A program made the translations under genes and the position numbers. From positions 153,308-217,307 of the forward strand of contig NW_005201176.1 in the NCBI RefSeq assembly GCF_000372725.1: a DNA stretch of 64,000 nt. The letters run 5' to 3'. Under the pieces are notes generated by a model, which did not search any database, had not been told where the DNA came from, and saw only the letters and a program-made list of their open reading frames with translations. Each line of letters opens with the position of its first letter. Positions within the stretch are counted from its first letter, which is position 1. Shown here one piece after another: positions 1 to 11,700 of the stretch. The stretch comes from Emiliania huxleyi CCMP1516 (taxonomy: Eukaryota > Haptophyta > Isochrysidales > Noelaerhabdaceae).

Positions 1-378
1 TGTATGAGTCCCCATATGACCATGTGATTTCTTTGCCTTCCTTGACTCCATTCTCTGCAAACAGGACCATCACTTGCGCAGCTGCCTTGCCTAGTTGTAC
101 CTCCTCGTAGCGAACGAAGTGCGTCGCCCGCGTGCCTTGCTTCGGCTCGTTCGATGCTGCTGGCCAGTCGAAGTCGTTATCGCTCTCGTCGTCACTTCCA
201 TCCAGCTGCGTCCCCCCTGCTGCCGTGTGTCGTGACAGTTCGTCTGGTACTGTCTCTGGTGGCTGCGCCGTTCCAACTGTCCGGAAGATCTCCCCAGTGT
301 AGATGCTACACACCTCGAATTTTTCCAGCCTCCTCGTCGCCAGTAGGCCGAGTTCCCCTTCCGCTATGCTAGAGGGGC
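1..378 (-). CDS. SET-like domain protein, partial exon running off the window start
   Basis: One minus-strand frame stays open from about 378 to base 1 without an ATG. It begins with a segment like the start of a SET domain (GELGLLATRRLEKF, then CSIYTGEIFRTVG), passes through an acidic low-complexity insert (DGSDDESDNDFDW) and ends with VLFAENGVKEGKEITWSYG, which resembles the C-terminal SET core (LTFDYG type). If correct it would be a protein-lysine methyltransferase-like protein. I do not see the usual NHxC-type motif between the two halves, so it is divergent and may be inactive. The exon probably starts after an AG at about 379; the same frame continues upstream beyond a TAG as a weak ORF at 383-748. 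The 3' end lies outside the window. The family call is an inference from motif shape. Confidence 0.45.
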
Positions 379-1134
379 CTACCTACTTCGCCCCTACCAC
401 CGTGCCGCCCGTCGTTAGCATGGCCGTCGTTACTTTCGCCGTCGCCTCTGCTGCTTGTCGGCGGAGCGCCTCGCGCCTTCCCTCGTCTCCATTGCTCCTG
501 CTCTTGTTCTTTTTGTTTTCATGCGAGGAGGGCGGCGACCTCAACCGACTATGGAGGACCCGTCGCCAGACGACGCAGGCAGAAGACGGTGAGGCGGAGC
601 AGACGCGCAGGGCGAGACGAGGGAGGGAGCAGGACTTTGCGGAGATCAGCAGGAGGATCCGGTACGAAGAGATTAAAGGAGCAGCAGGCGTGCAGGGATC
701 CGAGGGACCATGTGGAAGACGGCTAGTGCTATCGCCTACCACACCCACAAAGAACCCTGCACAAAGATCGCAAGGGCGGGGACCTAACCCTTTTCACCCA
801 TCTCACAGAGTAGAGAGAGGTGGGTCCCGGGTCCGTTTTTATTTATTTATGGGCTCGGAAGTCGGATGGGCATGCACGCGCCACACACTGCGCAATATCG
901 CGCATATCGGCGGCAGGCGCCCGCCCGCCCCGCCCCCGGACAGTCTCTCCCACCACGCTCACAACACCACAGCACGAGTCACACTTGACCGGCTGCAACG
1001 CCCCGAGCCACAGAGAGCGCGCGTCTGATGCACCCTCCCGGACGCCGGAGCAGCAGGACGGAGACACACAGCAAGCACCTGGAGCAGTCACAGACTGCAG
1101 AGCCCTCACTGCCGGTAAGTCTCCCTAGACGTAA
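379..1134. other. No convincing gene
   Basis: Short overlapping ORFs on both strands (for example 383-748 minus and 303-1028 plus) with no recognisable domain. The minus ORF shares the frame of the SET-like exon and could be an upstream exon, but nothing confirms it. Confidence 0.4.
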
Positions 1135-4100
1135 TCACCGGGTGGCATCGCCGCCCGCGGCGAGGGCGAGGCCGGCGGGCGTCGCCGCCTCCACCTCGGC
1201 CGCCTTGAGCCACGCGCAAAACTCGATCAGCAGCACGTAGCCGCCGCCGTTCGAGTCCATCTCGTCGAAGCTGGCCGAGGTCGCCGAGCGCAGCGCCACG
1301 TACGGCGCCCACGACAGCCCCGCCGCCACCACCTTCTCGATGCCCTCCTCCCACTCCTCGCGCGAGATGCGGCGGTCGTCGGTCGCGGTGGTGCCGTCCG
1401 AGCATCCGTCCACCATCGCAAACACCTCGAACCACGTCGCGTAGTAGCCGAGGTAGGACAGCAGCAGCCGGAACTCGCCCTTGGTCACGTAGTCGTCCGA
1501 CAGCGACGAGGCGGCCGCCGCCGCGTCCTTGGCGTCGTTGAAGGCGCGGATGAAGGACGGCCGGAAGCGGCGCCACACCGCCTCCCCCGCGCCCGCGTCC
1601 TTGAGGAAGGACTGCAGCGTCATCTTGACGCCCAAGTCGACCTCGGCGAGCGAGAGGTAGCCGTTGCCGTTCGGGTCCCACAGCCGCCACGCCTCCTCGC
1701 GCCGCACCGCCTCGGAGGGCGCCGCGAACGCGAAGGCGCGCAGGAACGTGTCGAGCTCGGGGACGGCTGGCTTCGCCTCCTTGGCCGCCTCCTTGGCCGC
1801 CGGCACAGCCGGCTTCGGGGCGGGTGCGGCGGGGGCGAGCTGCTCGTCGCCCGCGGCGAGGGCGAGGCCGGCGGGCGTCGCCGCCTCCACCTCGGCCGCC
1901 TTGAGCCACGCGCAAAACTCGATCAGCAGCACGTAGCCGCCGCCGTTCGAGTCCATCTCGTCGAAGCTGGCGGGGGTCGCCGAGCGCAGCGCCACGTACG
2001 GCGCCCACGACAGCCCCGCCGCCACCACCTTCTCGATGCCCTCCTCCCACTCCTCGCGCGAGATGCGGCGGTCGTCGGTCGCGGTGGTGCCGTCCGAGCA
2101 TCCGTCCACCATCGCAAACACCTCGAACCACGTCGCGTAGTAGCCGAGGTAGGACAGCAGCAGCCGGAACTCGCCCTTGGTCACGTAGTCGTCCGACAGC
2201 GACGAGGCGGCCGCCGCCGCGTCCTTGGCGTCGTTGAAGGCGCGGATGAAGGACGGCCGGAAGCGGCGCCACACCGCCTCCCCCGCGCCCGCGTCCTTGA
2301 GGAAGGACTGCAGCGTCATCTTGACGCCCAAGTCGACCTCGGCGAGCGAAAGGTAGCCGTTGCCGTTCGGGTCCCACAGCCGCCACGCCTCCTCGCGCCG
2401 CACCGCCTCGGAGGGCGCCGCGAACGCGAAGGCGCGCAGGAACGTGTCGAGCTCGGACGGCAGTGCGACGCCCTCCTCGGCGGCCTGATGCTCGATCTCG
2501 AGGTCCTCCTGCGGCATCAGAGAGGGGGTCGTGAGTTCGCTCGGCGGGTGGGAGGGCGGGCGTGGGTCTCGGTCTTGGTGGGTGGTGCAGCGGAGTGGCG
2601 GGGGCGCAGGGAAGAGAGCTGGCAGCGAAGAGAGGTGGAAGAGTGGTGGCAACGAGCAGAGGCGGGTGCGAGCAGAGGCGGCAGGGATCAGCCGCGCCTG
2701 GAGGCCCTCGACGTCCCAGCCGAGCTTGGCATCGTAGTAGTCATTGCGCGACACGCGCGCGGTGGAGACGCGCGAGAGGCGCGCGAACAGCCTCTCGCCC
2801 TCCGCCATCGCGTCGCACTCTGCGTCGCCGTCGTCGGCCGGCGCAGGCGCGAGGGGCGGTGCCTCGACTGGCGGCTCGTTGTCCGGCGCCGCCTCGATCG
2901 GCTGCTGCGGGGAAGGGAAGGCCTCGATCTTCGCCGGCTCGTACACGTCGACGGCGGTGCCACCCACGGAGTACTTTTGCCCCGCCGGCGACGCCGCGGG
3001 CGCCGGGCGGGCCCCTGGCGGCGCGGCGCGCTGCGGCGACGGCTTGAGGCCGGCGAGTGCGCTCGGAGGCGCGTACAGAGAGCCGTGGCCGCCGAAGCGG
3101 CCGTTGGGGTCCTTCTTGGACCAGGCCGACGCCGCATCCTTCTGCACCGATGCCTTTGCGAGCGCCGAGGGGGCGGCGTCCGCGTACTTGAGAGCCGGCG
3201 GCAGGCTGCCCTCGTGCTTGGCGTTGGAGGCCCAGATGCCGCGCGACTGGCGCCGCGGCTCCTGAAACAGGGAAGGTGTGTGTATGTGTGTGTGTGGGGG
3301 GGGGGGGATGCGGGGGCAGGGGTTGCGAGTGCAGGGTGCGTAGAGGCGTTTACATCGTATCTTGCGGCGCGTGTGTTGGCGTGTGCGCGCAGGTGCGAGA
3401 GTGTGCATGGGGACGTGCCTTTGCGTACGAGATCGTGGACGACTTGGAGGAGCCGATGTTGAATGGCACCGCGGTCTCGTACTCGCCGATGCCGGGCGTG
3501 GCCGGCTTGGCGTAGATGGTGTCGCGCCCTTCGAAGCGGCCCTCCTTGGCCGTGGCGTACGAGACTGTGGACGACTTTGTGGAGGCCATATGCACCGCGG
3601 TCTCGTACTCGCCGATGCCGGGCGTGGCGGGCTTGGCGTAGATGGTGTCGTGCGCCTCGAAGCGGCCGGGCCGCGCCCTTGCGTACGAGACGGTGGACGA
3701 CTTGGAGGAGCCAATGTTCACCGCCGTCTCGTACTGCCCGATCGCCGGCGTCGCCGGCGCGGCGTACACGCTGTCGTGCGTCTCGAAGCGGCCGCGTCCG
3801 TCCTTGTACTGAGCAGACACCTGGGCACCGAACGGGAGGAACTGAGGTGCGGGTGGCCCCAGTGACGGAGGGGGGGGAGGGGTCTCCGCGGGAGCGAGGC
3901 GAGGCTCGATCCGCCCTCCTTCTGGAACGCGCGTGGCAGTGGAGGCGTCTGAGAAGCGTCCGCACCTCCTTCTGCACCGACGCCTTTGCGAGCGCCGACG
4001 GGTTGTAGTACGTCGGGCCGTCGCCGCTGGCCTTGGCGACGGCGTCGGCCCAGAGGCCGCGCGACTGCCGCCGCCGATGCATCTTCTGGACGAGCGAGAC

Positions 4101-4445
4101 CGTCGGGCCCGACGGCTTGAGCGGCTTGGCCGCGTACGCCGAGGGCGCCGGCGAGTCGGACTGCTTGTACACGCCGCCCGGCATCGCGAAGCGGTCCGTC
4201 TTGCTGGCCATGTTGGGCGTGGGGCGGCCGGCTCCCGACGGCGTGCGCGCGTTGCGCGACCCAGGGGTCGCCTTGCCCGGCGTCTTTGTGGGCGCTGGCG
4301 ATGAGCGCTCGATGCCGGTGCCGGCGGCGGGCTTGTAGATCGATCCGGGGCCGCCGAAGCGGTCCGACTTCTGGTTCAGGGCCCATGGCGAGGGCTTGTT
4401 GTTGGTGGTCTTGCGCGCACCGAGCGGGCGCGTCGGCGTGGACAT
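1135..4445 (-). CDS. EF-hand protein with SHIPPO-like repeats, probable ciliary/cytoskeletal calcium sensor
   Basis: Four exons: 4445-3966, 3820-3419, 3261-2698 and 2508-1135, about 939 aa. Exon 1 starts MSTPTRPLGARKT and carries motifs such as DRFGGPGSIYKP. Exon 2 holds four repeats of the form GRFExxDTIYAKPATPGIGEYETAV, separated by SSKSSTVSYA, resembling the short STPGR/SHIPPO-like motifs of microtubule-associated flagellar proteins. Exon 4 has two nearly identical copies of a calcium-binding module with the EF loops DPNGNGYLSLAE and DSNGGGYVLLIEF, which resembles calflagin-type flagellar EF-hand proteins. Introns 2 and 3 use GC donors (at 3418 and 2697), the only choice that keeps the frame; intron 1 is GT-AG. 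The sequence shows the repeats and EF loops; a role in flagella is inferred from the families. Confidence 0.75.
1153..1758 (-). repeat. EF-hand module, tandem copy II (in-frame intragenic duplication)
   Basis: This 606-bp block matches 1849-2454 with only a few substitutions (for example near 1277 and 2349). The spacing is 696 bp, a multiple of three, so both copies stay in frame. Near identity including synonymous sites implies a recent duplication or gene conversion. Confidence 0.9.
1849..2454 (-). repeat. EF-hand module, tandem copy I
   Basis: Partner of 1153-1758. The 90-bp spacer between the copies encodes a Pro/Ala/Lys-rich linker. Confidence 0.9.
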
Positions 4446-4942
4446 GGCTGGCAGGTGGCTCTTCTCGTGTACTAGTGCCTGCGGCGAGCGACGGTGGGCC
4501 GGCGGTGGGGTGAAGGCAGGGGACGGAGGCTGGAGGAGATCGCGAGGCAGGGCGGAGGAGAGAGGGGTGGCGTCGGGGAGGAGGTAGCGGCGGCGGAGGG
4601 GAGGGCGGCGGCGCGGCGGAGGCCAGGGTCGCGACCCTGCGGCGAGCCTTTGAAAAGCTGGCGGGTGTTTTCTTTTTTTTGCGGAAGCTGTTCTTCACCT
4701 TCGATACATACACACCACACACGAGCGTCACTACGTGCCTCCCCGTCTTTGTAGCCTGGCGTTTGTGCCCCGTTTGTGCCGCGTCCCGTGCCCCCGAGTT
4801 CATTTTATAACCACACACGAGCCGACAAAACAAAACGTCACCATGGTCCATGCGAGTTTGACCAATAAGGTATGTGGAAAGGAGAGCGGGGCAAAGATTT
4901 CGTCAAGGGTGACATCCTCACATCCCCCCGGGGGATCCAGGC

Positions 4943-4944
<2 letters not shown>

Positions 4945-5008
<64 letters not shown>

Positions 5009-5022
5009 GAGATTTGTTCAGG

Positions 5023-5094
<72 letters not shown>
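4945..5094. repeat. (GA)n microsatellite, interrupted
   Basis: About 150 bp of GA dinucleotides with a short interruption near 5010-5028. The long Arg-Glu and Ser-Leu ORFs crossing it are artefacts. Confidence 0.95.
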
Positions 5095-5095
<1 letters not shown>

Positions 5096-5567
5096 GGGTG
5101 GCATTCAGGTGATCAATCAATCAGTCAGGTCACGCTAACTATTAACAGCCTGCGTGCGCAAGAGCGCTCGCTACATACATGCATGGCATGCACGTGCACA
5201 TGCACATGCACAAGCACAAGCCGGCGGCTTGACGCTTGTCAATCGATCGACACGAAGAGCACCGCTCGACGAGGGCGGCCCACGCCACAAGATAGCTACA
5301 AACGGCACGCTTCGGTCGCGTCCAAAAGTCGCACCCAACGTCGATCGTGAAAGTCGCACGTCCAGCGCCACGCTGACGCATTCGGATATATGTCTGCAGC
5401 GATCCTCATGGGGCGAGAGGCCACGGTTGGCAACCAGAGCCGCCCAGCAGACCACGACGGCGACGCACGCTGCAGCGGGCCCGAGGTTGCTGGTCTTCGC
5501 GTCGCGGTGCGGGCATCCCAGAAGGGATAGATCTTGCCGACACACGCTCCCGCCTGGTCCAATTCAG

Positions 5568-6852
5568 TATGTGGACGGCCGTCGCGACCAGGTGTGCTTT
5601 TTCGGCCTCTCGCGCAATATGACAGTGTCGCTGCCGACCATCCGCGCCAACCTGCTGCGCCCGCTGCGGGCAGCGACAAACGGTGCGAGGCGGCCCTCAG
5701 GGTGGCACAGGCAGCGACAGCGTGGCGTTGAGCCCTCACCGTCGTCAGGCGCGACGGATGTATTTGTCCATGCGATGGTGGTGAGCTCGCCGGGCCAAGC
5801 TCCATCCCTCGTCCGCGCGCAAGTCACGTACTCGCGACCCCTCTCTTGTGACAGGTGAACAGCCTCGTAAACACGCGGAGCGAGGAGTCGGGCGGTGGCG
5901 CGCCACAGCGGCTCGCGTTCGCTGAGCTGCGACCGTGCCGCTTCGTGGCCGAGGCGCCACGGCACTCCAGAGTCAAACCACACCAGCGAGGGACCCGCCC
6001 AATAGCCACCGTCCGCTCCGCCCTCCGCAGGACCAGGACCTCGTCGACGCTGACGCAGAGCTAGAGCAGCTGGCGGCGAAATGGCGAGGGAAGGCCGAAA
6101 AGGACTACGACCAGCTCACCCGGATGAATGCACTCCGGGCCCACTATAGCCTGTGGAGAGTCTCTCGCCTGGCGCGCTTCTCCCAACAGCTCGAGCGTCC
6201 TCCCGACCCGAGCCAGCCAGCACCACACCGCCTCCCGGCAGGTGCTTTCGCACGAGCACGTCTCTCGGATCGCCAACAAGGACTTCCGCTACACGCACGT
6301 TGTCGCTGCACGGCCTGACACCGGCTTCTACTCGCCAGTCTCGCCAACGCAGTGGCTGGCGGAGCTGCAAGCCACCGCCGGCCGCCCGACCATTCGCGTG
6401 CCCAACTACAAGCACTTTTGGGGCCTCAACGACCGCCTCGCGTTTGGCGTCCTCCCTCACGAGACTGGCCGATCGCGGGACAGGAGGCGTCCATCCCAGG
6501 CGCAATTTGCGACTAGGCGACGCGCGCTCAATGATACACTGCTACATGTCGCGGTATCCGGCGGCGTGGAAGAGCAGCTTTCAGAACGTCTTGCGCGTGC
6601 GTCCCGAGTGGGCCTCGCCTTTTCGGCCAATACCGCCTCTCGCCATTTGGAAATAGGTGTGGAACACGGAGCGGCTCCTCTGTATGCACATGGCACGATG
6701 CCAGGCCCGCCCTCGTCCTTCCCTGGACCGTTGGCGAGGGCGCCGTCACCGTTAGCTTGATGGAAAGGTGCGAACCTCTGGGGTGGCGATCGAGACGACC
6801 CGCATGTGCGTCGTCCGGATACGCTCCAACGGCGAACCCGCCAGGTGCGCGG
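5568..6852 (+). CDS. Glycosyltransferase-like protein of unknown specificity, multi-exon
   Basis: Several exons read as one protein. An early exon has VCFFGLSRNMTVSLPTIR, then ATDVFVHAMV (5749-5780), LVDADAELEQLAAKW (from 6031), and an exon from 6242 with HVVAARPDTGFYSPV and IRVPNYKHFWGLNDRLAFG. A later segment near 6783 reads ETTRMCVVRIRSNGEPAR. The order CFFGLSR, DVFVH, RPD, VPNxxHFxGLNDRxAFG matches uncharacterised glycosyltransferase-like proteins that I recall from algae and other protists; the substrate is unknown. Introns placed: 5683-5748 (GT), 5781-5854 (GT), 5954-6030 (GC donor). The start codon and the 3' end were not resolved. Downstream ORFs to about 7545 rich in Lys/Arg may belong to the gene. 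Confidence 0.5.
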
Positions 6853-7959
6853 CGCTGGCTGCCCCCCTTCGGGTGCTCACACCTCACGCCAGCGGCTGGT
6901 TCCTCCCGCATCAGCGCTGACGTCAAGGATGGCTCACCTGTACTCCACGGCGTTTCGAAGCCGGAATCGCCGTGGAAATACTACGACAACTGCCTTCGGC
7001 TGGCGCGCTCGCAGAAGCATCGAATCTGCGGCTACGAGTGTGGTTCGCCCAGGCAAGCGCGCGCGCCGAATCCGAGCGCGAGCATGCGCCTTGATGCCTC
7101 TGACCCCGCGACCCCTCTCCGGCACCGCACTGCAGGACCGAGTGGGTGCAGCCCAAGCCATCGGCCAGTGCGCTCGAGGAGGCGCGCAAGCCGCCCGTGT
7201 GCAACCTCCGCGCGGTTCGGAACCACTCCGAGGCCGTCAGCACCACCCCAGCCAAGGTGAAGAAGCGGCGCCCCAGCCGTGATGGGAAGGACAGGGCTAA
7301 GTCGTCATGGCGGCGGGTGCATGCCTCCGAGAACGCCACGCAGCTCGACGCAAAGCCGTCCACAAGCTTGCGACTGCGCCCCGCCCGGCAAGGGCAAGCC
7401 GAGGCCAAGAAGAGCAGAAGACGCCGCAGCCGTGAGGGGAACCAGACGGGGTGGAATCCTTTCCGTCGGATAAAGCTTCCCAAGCTGCCCAAGCTCAAGC
7501 TGCCCATTCACACAGAAGGGGAGAAGCCACGGATGTCATTTTGACCTGCTCGCAAGCAAACTCTCGTGCCTGCAGCGGACCTGTACGCATGTGCGCGCGC
7601 GTTTTTTATACGGCGTACACGAAATGCCCTCCAGAAAGGGCGCGCCCGACTCTCTCTTGTCAGACGCGTCCGGTGCCCCGGTGCAGCGGCAAGGCATCCC
7701 GAGAGCGGCTGCGGAAGGGGGAAGGAGGGGAGCACGCGCGGCCCGTCAATAGGATCGAGTCACTGATGTTGTGCAAGAGCGCCGCGCTGCTGAGCACCTC
7801 CTCGCCCGCCTCTGCCTCCGCCTCAGCGGCGGCGGCCAGCGTCCGCATTCTCCTCGAGCGCACCGCCCACGCCTGCGCCTGTGTGGGGCGCGTGGGTCGA
7901 CGTCGGTTGCTGTCCGCGGTGTGATTGTAAGATGATCTCTCTTGGTGGCCGGAATTCAA
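6853..7959. other. Unresolved stretch, possibly the 3' part of the preceding gene
   Basis: The plus strand has a basic segment around 7146-7540 (KVKKRRPSRDGKDRAKSS) that could be a last exon, but I could not connect it. Nothing else is recognisable. Confidence 0.3.
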
Positions 7960-8479
7960 TCACCACACCTTGAGCCGCTGCTCGTGCGCGTAACGTGTCC
8001 GTGCTGCGTCCCCCCTCGCCCTGGCAGCAGCCCGGCGCTTCTCGCTCGCCTCCAATCGCCGGCACATGTCCAGCCAGTGTTGGTGCTCCTGCGCAAACGG
8101 CGGCGAGGGGGGCTGTGAGCGTTGGCGGCGGCGCAATGCTACAGGCGGCCTGCGCCTGGTGACGCACGCCGACGAGGCGGCGGTCAGGGTCGAGGCCGAG
8201 GCCGCTCGTGCTGGCCTGGCGCCACTGTCGCACCTCGGGCGCCGCCGCCGCCGGAGCGGTCCGCGGCCTCCGTCGCGCGTCCATTTTCGGTGCCGACCGT
8301 TTCGTTCGCGGTGCTCGCATTTCGGTGTTAGTGCCGTTCGCGCTCGGTGTTTGGGAGCGAGGGTAGCGCGGGCAGCACGAGCGCCGGCAGCGTGGCAGTC
8401 TCGTAGTGTTCCAACCACCCCCCAAACACACCCTCCCCACACCAGCACGGCCCTTCACTTCCTTTGAAGGCTCTGCCAC
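7960..8479 (-). CDS. Hypothetical protein, small, probably spliced
   Basis: Starts MAEPSKEV at 8479 (minus). A middle segment reads LEHYETATLPALVLPALP in one frame, and the C-terminal segment is a charged helix, HQHWLDMCRRLEASEKRRA to a stop at 7960. Segments lie in different frames, so at least one intron is required; I did not place the sites. No domain is recognised. Confidence 0.35.
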
Positions 8480-8793
8480 TGCACACGCAGCACGTCGTTC
8501 GCCGGGAGGCGTCTCCTCACAACGTCACGGCGCCGCGCGCCGCGTGTGTCCCAACGCTTGGAACCCCGTCGCTCATGGTCGAGACGCTCGCACTCTCGTC
8601 CGTCCACCGCCCGCACGCGCTCACCCCAAACCCAACGCGCTCGACCGTAGCTGGCGGACGGTGGACACCCGCAAGCTACCCGAGGCTGCCCCAGCTGGCC
8701 CAGCCGCCCCAGCGCCAGCTGGCCCAGCTCTCCGCCGCCCGGCTACGCCTTACCGCCTGCCCGCCCCCGAAGCCTCGCCGTCCGCCTCGAGTC

Positions 8794-11700
8794 TCACGCC
8801 ACCGACTCGGCGCTGCTCCCCCGCTGCAGCTGGCCAGCCGAGGTTGGGCGCGGGTCAGACGGGAAGAGAAAGCCCGTGATGGCAAAGAGGCGGCCGAGGG
8901 CGGCGGGCTTGACGCCGACGCGGAAGGAGCCGCCGTGGAAGGCTTGCGCCGAGAGCAGCTCGAGCGGGTGGCCAAGCGGGGTAGAGGGGCTCGCGACCTA
9001 GGAAGTGTCTAGGACCCGTCTGGGAAGTGTCTAGGAAGTGTCTACGTTGAGGCGCTCCGCGACCGACGCAGGGTTGCGGACGTCGTGGATGAGCAGCATG
9101 CCTAGGGAGTGTCCGGGAAGTGTGTGCTGGGGAGTGTCTCGGGTGAGTGCCTGCGACGCCGGGGAGGAGGGAGCATGCCCATCAGCACAGCGACGGTCTC
9201 CGCGTTAAAGACGAGCATCGGCCGGAAGTTGCCTAGGAAGTGTCTAGGAGATGTCTGGGACGTGCCTGCGACGTGTCTGAGACGACCATCGTCGGCCGGA
9301 AATCGCCTAGAAGAGGCGCACGCGCGCGCGGTGTCCAGGCGTCGCCGCAAGCGGAGGACGAGGTGTCGGGCGGAAGAAGCGTCTGCCCATTCCCGCCAAT
9401 GCGGCCGCGACGGCGCGAGCATTCTTGTTGTCGCCCGCAACCATGGACGCAGTGCGGCAGGCGGGCGCGACGTTCGACGAGACCGTGAGGCCTAGGAGTA
9501 CCCCGCAATCTCCCGCAATCTCCCGCAATCTCCCGCAATCTCCCGCAATCTGCCACAGCCACAAGACGGTTGAGGCCTAGGAAGTGTCTACGAAGTGTGT
9601 GGAAGGTGTCGACGGAGTCTCGGAAGTGTGTCTAGGCCGGGATTGTGTGGCGCTGCTGTTGTGGGGCGTGTGTCTTGTGTGGCTTGTGGTGGTGTGTTGC
9701 TTGACATACTGACTGGGCATTTGTATGATCTCGTGTTGGTACCGTCGCGCGAGCGCGCGAGCACCGCGCGCCAGTTGTTGATCGCCTAGCACCAGGCCAG
9801 TGGGCGCCCTGAGTTCAAAAGAGCGGCGTCCCGCAATCGCCCACAATCTCCCTCAATCTCCCACGGCCACGCGCATGACGGGTCCCCGCTCCATGCCCGA
9901 CCAACCTCCCGCAACCTCCCGCAACCTCCCGCAAAACTGGCCCGTTCACTAAAGCCCCCGGACGCGCGATTCGACTGAGTCTGCGACTATGGCCCAGTGG
10001 GCGATCGCCTTTGCGAGGGCGTAGTTTGGCCCCTGCATCGGCACGTACCTGTGGGAGAGTGCGGGAGAGTGCGGGAGGGTGCGGGAGAGTGCGGGAGGGT
10101 GCGGGAGAGTGCGGGAGATTGCGGGAGATTGCGGGAGATTGCGGGAGATTGCGGGAGAGTGCGGGATGTGCGGGACGTACCCGTCATGCGCGTGGCGCGT
10201 CGGCTCGCCATCCGCGACGGGCGCGGCGGGGCGCGCGTTCGGCTCGTAGCGGAGGAGCCGCAAGTAGCTGGAGGCGTACGACTCGTCGCACGCCTCGGTG
10301 CATCCGGCGGGGAGAAGGAAGGCCTGCGAGGGAGTCTGCACAAAGGCCAAGCCGGCGCACAAGCCCTTCGCGACAAGGGACGAGCAGACCAGGTCGCACG
10401 CGAGCGAGATGCGCACGTTCAGCTCCCCTGCGGGTTGGAGCGGGAGGGTGCGGGTTGGAGCGGGTTGGAGCGGGTTGGAGCGGGAGGGTGCGGGTTGGAG
10501 CGGGAGGGTGCGGGAGGGTGCGGGTTGGAGCGGGAGGGTGCGGGAGGGTGCGGGTTGGAGCGGGAGGGTGCGGGTTGGAGCGGGTTGGAGCGGGAGGGTG
10601 CGGGTTGGAGCGGGTTGGAGCGGGAGGGTGCGGGTTGGAGCGGGTTGGAGCGGGAGGGTGCGGGTTGGAGCGGGTTGGAGCGGGTTGGAGCGGGAGGGTG
10701 CGGGTTGGAGCGGGAGGGTGCGGGAGGGTGCGGGTTGGAGCGGGAGGGTGCGGGTTGGAGCGGGTTGGAGCGGGTTGGAGCGGGAGGGTGCGGGAGGGTG
10801 CGGGAGGGTGCGGGAGGGTGCGGGAGGCGTGTCGAGACAGTGGGGGGTTGTGCGGGACGCGGCAGCGTGTGGGTGGTTGCAGCTCGCCGTCGAGGTACGT
10901 GTAGGTCCCGACTGTCGCCCCCTTGGGCAGCGCCGGCAGCGTCTCCGCGAGCCACGCTGCGAGCTCGGGCGTCTCCGTCAGAAGATCCGCGCCGGCGGCA
11001 GCGGCGATCTCCTCGTCCGAGCTCGCGGGCCGCTTGAGCGGCACGACCTGTTCACACCGCCAGCCGTGAAGAGACGCTGTTCATAGCTCGCGGGCCGCTT
11101 GAGCGGCACGACCAGTGTCCCGGCGCTGGCGCGCGCCATGGAGACCAGCTCCGCCCACTTGGCAGGCTTGCCTGAGGGAGATTGTGGGAGATTGCGGGAG
11201 ATTGTGCGTGCGTGCGTGCGTGTGCGTGCGTGTGTGTGCGTGCGTGTGTGCGTGCGTGCGTGCGTGCGTGCGTGTGTGGTGTGGAGTGGTGTGTGTGTGT
11301 GTGTGCGCGCGCGCGCGTGCATGTGTGCATGTGTGCATGTGTGCATGTGTGTGTGTGTGTGTCAGGCTTGCCTCGCGCGACGGCGACGACGGTTGCGCCG
11401 CACTGCAGTAGCAGCGCGAGCGGGCCCAGCTCGGCGGTCGCGCCTGTGAAAAGAAATACACGCCGGCTGATACTTCTGTTTGGAGGCCCGCCCGCATGCC
11501 AAGCGTCGGCGTGTGTCTCTGTGTCGCTCCCATGTCTGCGAAAGGTCTACGAAGAGCGGCGCCGAGCGCGACGAAGGTGCGGCCGCGCAGATCGCGCCAC
11601 TCAGCCGAGTTTGCCACCTACAGGTTTCGTCGATTGATCTTGCGAATCGGTCAGCAAGGCCGCGCCACCCGGCGGGTCCAGCCACCGCGCACAGCGCGGC

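Noticed and set aside
2488-3462. Long plus-strand ORF opposite the EF-hand gene
   Set aside because: Antisense shadow in GC-rich codons; Arg-rich composition and no domain.
4735-5138. Arg-Glu and Ser-Leu repeat proteins
   Set aside because: Translations of a (GA)n microsatellite; the same applies at 24.7 kb.
10049-10180. Regularly spaced short repeats resembling a CRISPR array
   Set aside because: Units are contiguous 10-mers without spacers, inside a eukaryotic intron.
9997-11086. Long Gly/Glu-, Cys- and Pro/Thr-rich ORFs at 10-11 kb on both strands
   Set aside because: They are translations of the 10-bp minisatellite inside an intron of the minus-strand gene.
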